Shown one piece after another: positions 7,137-12,966 of a stretch of 12,966 nt of DNA (the stretch's first letter is position 1; each line of letters opens with the position of its first letter). This DNA comes from Bdellovibrionales bacterium. Its GTDB lineage: Bacteria; Bdellovibrionota; Bdellovibrionia; Bdellovibrionales; UBA1609. The notes beneath the pieces were generated by a model. That model was not told the DNA's origin, made no database searches, and saw only the letters and a list, made by a program, of their open reading frames with translations. The DNA lies in contig JANQSX010000216.1 of assembly GCA_028279085.1 (NCBI GenBank), positions 1-12,966 of the forward strand. The letters run 5' to 3'. The translations under genes were made by a program, and so were the position numbers.

Positions 7137-8054
7137 TTAAGAAACATTACATTTGTTTTGTGAAGACTCCAGAGACAATATACAGCTCATGGCTAATAAA
7201 TAAACGATAAACAGATGAGTGAGTTTTAAAAATGTAGGGGAAAGCAATAAAAGATTCATTATACCGGAAAGTAAAGCCAGACATAAAAAAATAATGATAC
7301 TTTTATTTAAGCTGGATTTCCTTTTTGGGTGTGTGACAAAGCGAAACAGGTAATAAAATAACAAACCCCCTCCAAAGAGTAACGCCAACAAAGGGTGTAG
7401 AAGGCGAAGACGAATAAGCCAATGAGACTGAGGGTTAAAGTCCAAAAATATTCCTTCTAAAAGAGAATGGGAGGGAAACAAAGAGGAAGCCAAAGAGGAG
7501 AAAGATCCAAAGAATGCAATGAGAAAAAAAATAAAAATAAAAATCATAGGCTTCTTTTTATCTTTATTAAAAATTTTGGAAAAAGATAATTTTTTACCTA
7601 GTGAAAACCGCCAGCAGATGAAAAGACTACCCGTTAATAGTAAAGAATTTAATAGATGAATGTTCATAGTTAATGCCCGGGCTAATGATGTGTCACTACC
7701 GGTAAGTCCGGCTAATACCAATCGGGCGCCGATGAGAGCTTCACTAATAGTAAAACATAAAATAAAAACAGCGGTTTTACGAATAGGGTTCTTAGGTGGA
7801 AATTTTAAAAAGGACAAAATCACTAATAGAATAACCATAATACCGAAAAGGCCGGAAGTGGCTCGATGGATCCATTCAATCCAGGTTTTTTCCTGTTCTC
7901 CGGAATCTATCAGATATTTTCCCTGACAACTGGGCCAACTTTGCCCACAACCGTCCCCGGAATGGGAAATGCGAACCCAGGCCCCCCATAAAATAATCAG
8001 AAGGCAAAAACACAAAACCGCAAAACAAAACCAGGAAAAAAACTTACTTTTCAT
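7137..8054 (-). CDS. ctaA: Heme A synthase, CtaA/Cox15 family
   Basis: A 305-residue inner-membrane enzyme that oxidises the methyl group at C8 of heme O to the formyl group of heme A, the cofactor of aa3-type cytochrome oxidases. About eight membrane helices are readable, and the length equals the bacterial CtaA type. Cys36 and Cys43 form the extracytoplasmic cysteine pair seen in CtaA-type enzymes (GCGQSWPSC). Glu60 and His63 (EWIHRATSG) match the catalytic Glu and first heme ligand. His133, His220 and His280 match the other heme-ligand histidines; His211 is an extra nearby one. The gene stands alone: no ctaB (heme O synthase) or oxidase subunit gene is next to it. It is divergent from the MscS gene across a repeat-filled region. 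Only a weak GGA precedes the ATG by 9 bases. Confidence 0.92.
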   Translation of the reverse strand: MKSKFFSWFCFAVLCFCLLIILWGAWVRISHSGDGCGQSWPSCQGKYLIDSGEQEKTWIEWIHRATSGLFGIMVILLVILSFLKFPPKNPIRKTAVFILCFTISEALIGARLVLAGLTGSDTSLARALTMNIHLLNSLLLTGSLFICWRFSLGKKLSFSKIFNKDKKKPMIFIFIFFLIAFFGSFSSLASSLFPSHSLLEGIFLDFNPQSHWLIRLRLLHPLLALLFGGGLLFYYLFRFVTHPKRKSSLNKSIIIFLCLALLSGIMNLLLLSPTFLKLTHLFIVYLLAMSCILSLESSQNKCNVS

Positions 8055-8113
8055 AATTTTTTATCCATCATGATGATAGGCTTCAAATTCAACAATATAG
8101 AAACAGTTTCTGG

Positions 8114-8264
8114 ATTCCGGATCAAGTCCGGAATACTGAAAGCCATCAAAATAGCTTTCAGTTTACTGGATTCCGGCTTTCGCCGGAATAGTGAAAGCCA
8201 TCAAAATGGCTTTCAGTTTACAAGAGTGACAAGTTATCTCTGGATTCCGGATCAAGTTCGGAAT
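8114..8264. repeat. Cluster of five palindromic repeat units between ctaA and mscS
   Basis: Units in order: 8114-8134, arms ATTCCGGA/TCCGGAAT, loop TCAAG; 8135-8162, arms ACTGAAAGC/GCTTTCAGT; 8170-8189, arms ATTCCGGC/GCCGGAAT, loop TTTC; 8192-8215, a perfect 10-bp stem TGAAAGCCAT/ATGGCTTTCA, loop CAAA; 8244-8264, arms ATTCCGGA/TTCGGAAT with one wobble. So two hairpin types (ATTCCGG type and GAAAGCC type) alternate. The last three units repeat the order and spacer (GTTTACAAGAGTGACAAG) of the element at 1483-1580. The cluster fills most of the 293-base divergent intergenic region, so it may insulate the two promoters or simply be tolerated there. No transposase is encoded. Confidence 0.88.
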
Positions 8265-8347
8265 AACAAGAGTGTGAATAAACGCTTGTCCTGCATTCAA
8301 TAAAAACTCTTGACCGATAATGAAGTTGTTTCCAATATGAAAGTATT

Positions 8348-9274
8348 ATGTGGAAAGCATTGTGGTATCAAATAGATCTTCTTATTACGGATTTGTGGGC
8401 TAAAATTCCTGGTATCTGGAATTGGAGCTTATTTAAAATAGATAAGAATTCCATTACATTTGGGCAACTCGTTATTGGAATTACTCTTCTTATTGTTGGT
8501 TATTATGTATTACGCCAACTTAGTCGCCAATTGGAAAAAGTGATTTTAAGAAGGTTAGATGTTCAAGAATCCGTTGGACATGCTATCTCCACGTTCGTTC
8601 TTTATTTTGCCATGATTGTTTTGTGCCTTTTTACTTTAAGGCTTCTTAATATTCCTATTACTATTTTTACCGTTATTGGTGGAGCCTTGGCTGTAGGTAT
8701 TGGTTTTGGTTCTCAAAATATTATGAACAACTTTATTAGTGGATTGATTGTCATTTTAGAACAACCTATCCGAGCGGGAGATATAGTGGAAGTGGATGGT
8801 TTAACAGGAGAAGTGGAACGTATTGGTGCCAGAGCGGCGCGAATTAAATCTATAGACAATACTCATATTGTAGTGCCTAACAGCTCTTTTCTGGAAAAAA
8901 ATGTTTTAAACTGGACTTTGTCTGATGATATTGTGAGAAGAAGAATAAATGTAGGTGTGATTTACGGTTCTCCCACACAAAAGGTGAAGGAATTGCTTAT
9001 ACAGGCTGTTAGTGAGCATAAGAGAGTTCTTAAATCCCCCAGTCCCATTGTGTTTTTTAAGGAATTTGGGAATCATTCGCTTAACTTTTCCATTTCCTTT
9101 TGGGTGAAGGTTCATCACATTATGGAATTGAAGCAAATTCCCAGTGATATTCGCTTTAAAATAGATGAACTATTTAGAACTAATAATATTGTGATAGCCT
9201 TTCCTCAACAGGATATGCATTTTAGAACCCCTCTTCAGGTGGAGGTTACAAAATCTTCTCCTGTTTCGGATTAA
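8348..9274 (+). CDS. Small-conductance mechanosensitive channel, MscS family
   Basis: A 308-residue inner-membrane channel of the MscS family. It opens when membrane tension rises and lets solutes out during osmotic downshock. Three membrane helices match the basic MscS plan: about residues 38-57, 79-101 and 105-135. The third has the pore-lining, Gly/Ala-rich GGALAVGIGFGSQNIMNNFISG (family hallmark, about 111-132), followed by ILEQPIRAGDIVEVDGLTGEVERIG, the start of the beta domain. VPNSSFLEKNVLNWT (176-190) and the C-terminal FPQQDMHFR (285-293) are also typical. Its length is near that of E. coli MscS, with a slightly longer N-terminus. The ATG at 8348 has no clear ribosome site. It appears to be a single-gene unit, with repeat clusters on both sides. 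Which MscS subgroup it belongs to, and its ion preference, cannot be told. Confidence 0.92.
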   Translation: MWKALWYQIDLLITDLWAKIPGIWNWSLFKIDKNSITFGQLVIGITLLIVGYYVLRQLSRQLEKVILRRLDVQESVGHAISTFVLYFAMIVLCLFTLRLLNIPITIFTVIGGALAVGIGFGSQNIMNNFISGLIVILEQPIRAGDIVEVDGLTGEVERIGARAARIKSIDNTHIVVPNSSFLEKNVLNWTLSDDIVRRRINVGVIYGSPTQKVKELLIQAVSEHKRVLKSPSPIVFFKEFGNHSLNFSISFWVKVHHIMELKQIPSDIRFKIDELFRTNNIVIAFPQQDMHFRTPLQVEVTKSSPVSD

Positions 9275-9295
9275 GTCATGACGAGCCTCTTTGTC

Positions 9296-9316
9296 ATTCT
9301 GAACTTGATTCAGAAT
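9296..9316. repeat. Palindromic repeat unit downstream of mscS
   Basis: A perfect 8-bp inverted repeat, ATTCTGAA/TTCAGAAT, with loop CTTGA. The loop is the reverse complement of the TCAAG loop at 8122-8126, and the flanks (GTC before, CCAG after) are the reverse complement of those of the ATTCCGG-type units, so this is the same repeat in opposite orientation. Relative to that unit two base pairs have changed on both arms. It lies 22 bases past the mscS stop and could serve as its mRNA 3' end. Confidence 0.75.
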
Positions 9317-9343
9317 CCAGTAAAAGCAACGAGCAGTTTCTGG

Positions 9344-9363
9344 ATTCCGGCCTACGCGGGAAT
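9344..9363. repeat. ATTCCGG-type palindromic repeat unit upstream of folE2
   Basis: Arms ATTCCGGC and GCGGGAAT with a 4-base loop CTAC and one mismatch, preceded by TTTCTGG and followed by GACGAA. It is in plus orientation, facing the inverted unit at 9296-9316. Its right half is the first copy of the 19-base tandem repeat that follows. Confidence 0.75.
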
Positions 9364-9407
9364 GACGAACCTACGCGGGAATGACGAACCTACGCGGGAA
9401 TGACGAA
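9351..9407. repeat. Three exact 19-base tandem repeats
   Basis: The unit CCTACGCGGGAATGACGAA occurs three times without a mismatch (9351-9369, 9370-9388, 9389-9407). Only the loop and right arm of the palindromic unit at 9344-9363 have been multiplied; copies 2 and 3 lack the left arm. This is most simply explained by replication slippage, and copy number could vary among strains. It ends about 94 bases before the folE2 start. Confidence 0.95.
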
Positions 9408-9417
9408 AAATAGCTTT

Positions 9418-9423
9418 TTGACA
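9418..9423 (+). promoter_or_regulatory. Candidate -35 box upstream of folE2
   Basis: A perfect TTGACA lies about 78 bases before the folE2 start, between the repeats and the gene. No convincing -10 box stands at 16-18 bases (the best nearby TATACT is only 11 bases away), so this is a weak promoter call. Confidence 0.25.
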
Positions 9424-9463
9424 GCTCAATCAAATATACTGTAGTCTTACTGAGCTAATTTTT
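9423..9463 (+). terminator. Possible intrinsic terminator or hairpin before folE2
   Basis: AGCTCA (9423-9428) and TGAGCT (9451-9456) form a 6-bp stem with a 22-base loop, followed by AATTTTTTT. The T-run supports a terminator for transcription coming from mscS, but the stem is short and the loop large. It could instead be part of the folE2 leader or chance. Confidence 0.25.
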
Positions 9464-9500
9464 TTATCTTTAGATTTTTATAGAAAGGAAAGATTTTATT

Positions 9501-10433
9501 ATGGATAAATTGGGAATAGAGCGAATTGAAGAGGATGTGTCCAAACAACAGCCTTTTGTGGGTGGAACTATTGATCGTGTAGGGATTGAAGATCTGGAAA
9601 TGCCTATACAAGTTGAGAGAGGTGTTCAAGTTGTTCAACTGCCTTCCCATGTAACGGCAATGGTGTCTTTAGATGATGAAAAAATGCGGGGAATCCACAT
9701 GTCCCGTATTTATCTAGCCTTGCATGATTTTTTGGGAACACAGACACTAAATTTAAAGACAGTAAAAGAGCTTTTGTATCAACTGGTTAAATCTCAAAAA
9801 GGTATTTCCAAAAAAGCCTATCTTAAGTTTAACTGGAAATGGCCTATAAAAAGAAAAGCGCTAAAGAGTGATTCTTTAGAAGGCTGGCGTTGTTATCCGG
9901 TATTTTATGAGGGGCATTTATCGGAGGATGGAAAAGAGGATTTGATAATGGGTTTGCAGATTACTTATAGCTCCACCTGTCCCTGTTCTGCCAGCCTGGC
10001 CCGTGCCCTTATTCAACATAAATTTCAAGGGGATTTTTCTTCTTCTCATATAGAAAAGGATAAAATATTTCGTTGGTTGGGAAAGGAGCAATCTATTTCA
10101 GCCACTCCTCATGCACAAAAAAGTCTAGCTTATATAAAGTTGAAAGTGAAAGAGGAAAAACAAAGTTTAATTGATCTTATTGATGAAGTGGAGTCTGTGT
10201 TGGGAACCCCTGTTCAAACGGCTGTGAAAAAAGCTGATGAGCAGGAATTCGCTAAACTTAACAGCGAAAACTTAATGTTTTCTGAAGACGCAGCTAGGAG
10301 AATTAAAGATCTTTTAGAAAAAAAATCCTGGGTTGAGGATTTTTATATTCATGTAAAACATTTTGAAAGTTTGCATCCTTTTGAAGTGGCCTGCCATATC
10401 ACAAAACAAATCCCTGGCGGTTTTTCCGCTTAA
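9501..10433 (+). CDS. folE2: GTP cyclohydrolase I type 2 (GCYH-IB)
   Basis: A 310-residue cytosolic enzyme of the FolE2 family (COG1469). It converts GTP to 7,8-dihydroneopterin triphosphate plus formate, the first step of folate (and some pterin/queuosine) synthesis. It does the same reaction as FolE but is unrelated at sequence level and does not strictly need zinc. Family signatures are all present: EDV near residue 11, LPSHVTAMVSLDDEKMRGIHMSR (about 47-69), the active-site STCPCS (158-163, with Cys160 the likely catalytic cysteine), ATPHAQKS (201-208) and VQTAVKKADEQEFA (238-251). The length is normal. AAGGA lies 11 bases before the ATG. uvrA follows 63 bases downstream, so the two are probably co-transcribed. 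FolE2 genes in many bacteria are under Zur zinc control, but I see no Zur-type palindrome upstream. Confidence 0.95.
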   Translation: MDKLGIERIEEDVSKQQPFVGGTIDRVGIEDLEMPIQVERGVQVVQLPSHVTAMVSLDDEKMRGIHMSRIYLALHDFLGTQTLNLKTVKELLYQLVKSQKGISKKAYLKFNWKWPIKRKALKSDSLEGWRCYPVFYEGHLSEDGKEDLIMGLQITYSSTCPCSASLARALIQHKFQGDFSSSHIEKDKIFRWLGKEQSISATPHAQKSLAYIKLKVKEEKQSLIDLIDEVESVLGTPVQTAVKKADEQEFAKLNSENLMFSEDAARRIKDLLEKKSWVEDFYIHVKHFESLHPFEVACHITKQIPGGFSA

Positions 10434-10485
10434 ATTTAAGTGTTAAATGTGTCTTTATAAGAGTTTAGGAAACACACATCACATG

Positions 10486-10490
10486 AAGGA
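10486..10490 (+). promoter_or_regulatory. Ribosome binding site of uvrA
   Basis: AAGGA lies 6 bases before the ATG at 10497, an ideal spacing. It supports that ATG as the uvrA start, in the 63-base gap after folE2. Confidence 0.6.
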
Positions 10491-10496
10491 AAACTA

Positions 10497-12966
10497 ATGC
10501 CTAGGAAACAGAGAAAAAAGGAGGAAGATGGAATTTATATTTATGGGGCTAGGGAACATAACCTTAAATCCATTAATGCTTTTATTCCCCGTAATAAAAT
10601 CAGTATTGTGACAGGATTAAGCGGAAGTGGAAAATCTTCTCTAGTATTTGATACAGTGTATGCTGAAGGGCAACGTCGGTATGTAGAGAGTCTATCCTCT
10701 TATGCCCGCTTTTTTATTTCTCAGATGAAAAAACCTGATCTGGACTCTATCACAGGACTTTCTCCGGCAGTGGCTATTGATCAAAGATCCGTCAGTAGTA
10801 GCCCACGATCTACTGTAGGGACAGTAACGGAAACCTATGATTACTTGAGGTTATTGTTTGCCAGATTGGGAACTGCCTATTGTGTAGAGCACCAAAAACC
10901 ATTGGAAAAAAGCTCTATTGAACAAATTGCAAAAGAAGTGATGACCCTTCCAAAAGGCACCCGTTTTTTTGTATTAGCACCTGTAGCTGAAGGAAAAAAA
11001 GGGGAGTATTTAAGAGAATTTGAAAGATTTTTGTTGGCTGGTTATTCACGTGCACGAGTGGATGGAAAATGGATAGAACTGGCTAGTGCAAAAAAACTTT
11101 CAAAAAGAAAGGATCATTTTATTGATCTCCTTATTGATCGCTTGATTGTGGATTCGCAATATATTCCTCGTTTGAAAGAGAGTTTACAAAAAGCGGTGGA
11201 TTTAACAGAGGGGCGAATTAGAGTAGAACGCATGGATTCTAAAGGATTGGTAAAAAATTATTCTATTCATGCTACTTGTCCGATTTGTCTTGCTGGTTTT
11301 CCGGAACTGGAACCTAGGCTTTTTAGTTTTAATAATCCTAAAGGAGCTTGTGTAGAATGCAATGGGCTTGGGTATCTTTCAAAAGAACAGATAGAAGGAG
11401 AGTCCTGGGTAGAGGAAAAAACAGATGAAGAAGATATGGCGGTAACTGTCTGTCCATCTTGCAAAGGTACCCGTCTAAACCTTTTTGCTCTGAATGTGAA
11501 AATAAAAAATAAAAATATCGCTCAGCTATCCTCTCTTAGCATAGAGGAATTAAGTGTATTTTGTACTAATCTTAAGTTTCCTACCCGATATAAAATCGTG
11601 GCGGATAAAATTTTAGAAAAAATTCAATCTGATTTAGGTTTTTTAAAAAAAATGGGTTTGGGGTATCTGAGTTTAGATCGTCCTATTCGGACTTTGTCGG
11701 GAGGGGAAGCACAAAGGATTCGTCTTATGTCCCAGATTTCCTCTCCATTAATAGGGGTATTGTATGTATTGGATGAACCTAGTATTGGTTTGCATCCAAG
11801 AGATCAAGATCGGCTTTTAAATATTTTATTTCATATAAGAGATCGTGGGAATACAGTTTTGATGGTGGAGCATGATGAAAAAACCATTCGCTCTGCTGAA
11901 CATCTTATTGACTTAGGCCCTCTTGCCGGGAGCAAAGGAGGAAAAATTGTTGCGGAAGGTTCTATTCAGGATATTATCAAATCTTCTAGTTCAATTACAG
12001 GTCATTATTTATCAGGTAAAAAGAAAGTTTCTGTTCCATCTAAAAGAAAAATTGGTACAGAAAGAATATTAGAAATAAAAAAAGCCTGTGGAAATAATTT
12101 AAAAAAAGTAAATGTCAAAATACCATTGTCTTGTTTGGTAGGGGTGACGGGAGTGTCAGGAAGTGGGAAAAGCACTTTAATTATGGACACTTTATATAGA
12201 GCGCTTTTGAAATATTTCAATCAATATTCTTTTAGTGAGCCTTGTGCTTATCAGGAAATAAAAGGTTTGGAATTTTTGGATAGAGTAGTGGCGGTGAATC
12301 AGAAACCGATTGGGAGAACACCTCGTTCCGTTCCGGCCACTTATGTGGGAATTATGTCTCATATCCGTTCTTTAATGGCCGGGGTTCCTTCCGCTCGTGT
12401 GAGGGGTTATACTCCGGGGGATTTTAGTTTTAATATTAAAGGGGGGCGATGTGAGAATTGTTTAGGTGTGGGGCAAATTAAACAAGAGATGTTGTTTTTA
12501 CCTTCGGCTGTATTACCTTGTGATGTTTGTCAGGGAAAACGTTATTCAGCGGATATTTTGAATGTTTTGTATAAGGGGAAAAATATAAATGATATTTTAA
12601 ACATGGATATTTCCACTGCTAGAAGCTTTTTTACTCATCATTTTTTAATACACAGACAATTAGACTTATTAGAACAAGTGGGACTTGGTTATTTAAAACT
12701 AGGCCAGAATTCCAAAACTTTATCGGGGGGGGAAGCACAAAGAATTAAACTGACTCGTGAGTTATCAAAGAAGAACACAGGAAAAACACTTTATATTCTG
12801 GATGAACCCACTACAGGACTGCACTTTAAAGATATTGAACAATTGATTTTTGTTTTGAAAAAGTTAACAGCGAAAGGCAGCACAGTAATTGTAATAGAAC
12901 ATCAAATGGATGTGATTAAGTCATGTGATTACTTGATTGACTTGGGTCCTGGTGGAGGAAAACATG
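10497..12966 (+). CDS. uvrA: Excinuclease ABC subunit A (UvrA), lacking most of the insertion domain; 3' end cut
   Basis: UvrA is the damage-recognising ATPase of nucleotide excision repair; a dimer loads UvrB onto damaged DNA. 823 codons are present, open at the right edge. First half: Walker A GLSGSGKSS (40-48), UvrB-binding region (about 120-240), zinc-module cysteines 261/264 and 285/288, a CPSCKGTR pair (319/322), signature LSGGEAQRIRL (400-410), Walker B with Asp426/Glu427, His459. Second half: Walker A GVSGSGKST (552-560), cysteines 652/655 and 675/678, signature LSGGEAQRIKL (742-752), Asp769/Glu770, His802. All catalytic motifs are intact. Cys288 and Cys319 are only 30 residues apart, whereas typical UvrA has about 120 there, the insertion domain. 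The full protein should be roughly 870 residues instead of about 940. A specialised paralog is possible, but presence of the UvrB-binding region argues for the repair protein. Confidence 0.93.
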   Translation, partial: MPRKQRKKEEDGIYIYGAREHNLKSINAFIPRNKISIVTGLSGSGKSSLVFDTVYAEGQRRYVESLSSYARFFISQMKKPDLDSITGLSPAVAIDQRSVSSSPRSTVGTVTETYDYLRLLFARLGTAYCVEHQKPLEKSSIEQIAKEVMTLPKGTRFFVLAPVAEGKKGEYLREFERFLLAGYSRARVDGKWIELASAKKLSKRKDHFIDLLIDRLIVDSQYIPRLKESLQKAVDLTEGRIRVERMDSKGLVKNYSIHATCPICLAGFPELEPRLFSFNNPKGACVECNGLGYLSKEQIEGESWVEEKTDEEDMAVTVCPSCKGTRLNLFALNVKIKNKNIAQLSSLSIEELSVFCTNLKFPTRYKIVADKILEKIQSDLGFLKKMGLGYLSLDRPIRTLSGGEAQRIRLMSQISSPLIGVLYVLDEPSIGLHPRDQDRLLNILFHIRDRGNTVLMVEHDEKTIRSAEHLIDLGPLAGSKGGKIVAEGSIQDIIKSSSSITGHYLSGKKKVSVPSKRKIGTERILEIKKACGNNLKKVNVKIPLSCLVGVTGVSGSGKSTLIMDTLYRALLKYFNQYSFSEPCAYQEIKGLEFLDRVVAVNQKPIGRTPRSVPATYVGIMSHIRSLMAGVPSARVRGYTPGDFSFNIKGGRCENCLGVGQIKQEMLFLPSAVLPCDVCQGKRYSADILNVLYKGKNINDILNMDISTARSFFTHHFLIHRQLDLLEQVGLGYLKLGQNSKTLSGGEAQRIKLTRELSKKNTGKTLYILDEPTTGLHFKDIEQLIFVLKKLTAKGSTVIVIEHQMDVIKSCDYLIDLGPGGGKH

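Noticed and set aside
8114..8264. CRISPR array between ctaA and mscS
   Set aside because: The repeats are of two alternating palindromic types with no unique spacers of constant length, and no cas gene is near.
8070..8303. Plus-strand open frame of 77 codons between ctaA and mscS
   Set aside because: It is read straight through the palindromic repeats; its residues (SGFRIKSG, DSGFRRNS, WIPDQVRNN) are translations of the ATTCCGG units, and it has no ribosome site or domain.
9351..9407. Iteron-type origin or operator array
   Set aside because: Three abutting 19-base copies are explained by slippage from the adjacent repeat; there is no replication or regulator gene nearby and no DnaA-box cluster seen.

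Overview
The window is AT-rich DNA from a Gram-negative bacterium. It encodes a TonB-dependent outer-membrane receptor with an ExbB/ExbD-type energising complex, and a CtaA/Cox15-type heme A synthase, which implies aerobic respiration with a heme-A cytochrome oxidase. I cannot place the organism more precisely. The gene set and low G+C would fit an AT-rich proteobacterium or a Bdellovibrio-like lineage, but that is inference.

Layout. Positions 1-355 (-) hold the 5' part of a tandem zinc-ribbon (zf-TFIIB-like) protein that runs off the left edge. Positions 490-6784 (-) look like one operon, transcribed right to left: a 950-aa TonB-dependent receptor, a DUF3450 periplasmic coiled-coil protein, a TtpC-like fusion of a periplasmic coiled coil to an ExbB core, a short ExbB and an ExbD. 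This is the order of the TonB2/TtpC type of transport system, but no tonB and no TPR gene follow exbD here. A 352-base AT-rich gap comes next, then heme A synthase (7137-8054, -). A repeat-filled divergent intergenic region separates it from a small MscS-type channel (8348-9274, +). Another repeat cluster precedes folE2 (9501-10433, +), and uvrA follows 63 bases later (10497 to the right edge, +, open at its 3' end).

How the genes work together. The inner-membrane ExbB/TtpC/ExbD complex would use proton-motive force to drive uptake through the receptor, with DUF3450 as a periplasmic partner; the TonB that should link them must lie elsewhere. The other genes are housekeeping: heme A for the oxidase, osmotic protection, the first step of folate/pterin synthesis, and nucleotide excision repair.

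Most notable points. (1) The UvrA keeps both ATPase halves, both zinc modules and the UvrB-binding region, but the stretch of about 120 residues that normally holds the insertion domain is reduced to a 30-residue acidic linker. (2) A composite family of palindromic repeats is scattered through four intergenic regions, including one inside the exb operon and one overlapping the exbD stop codon. Its hairpin arms carry paired compensatory changes, so base pairing rather than sequence is kept. (3) The receptor carries a lysine/glutamate-rich, helix-prone insertion in its barrel and two cysteine pairs. I found no CRISPR array, transposase, phage gene, tRNA or rRNA.
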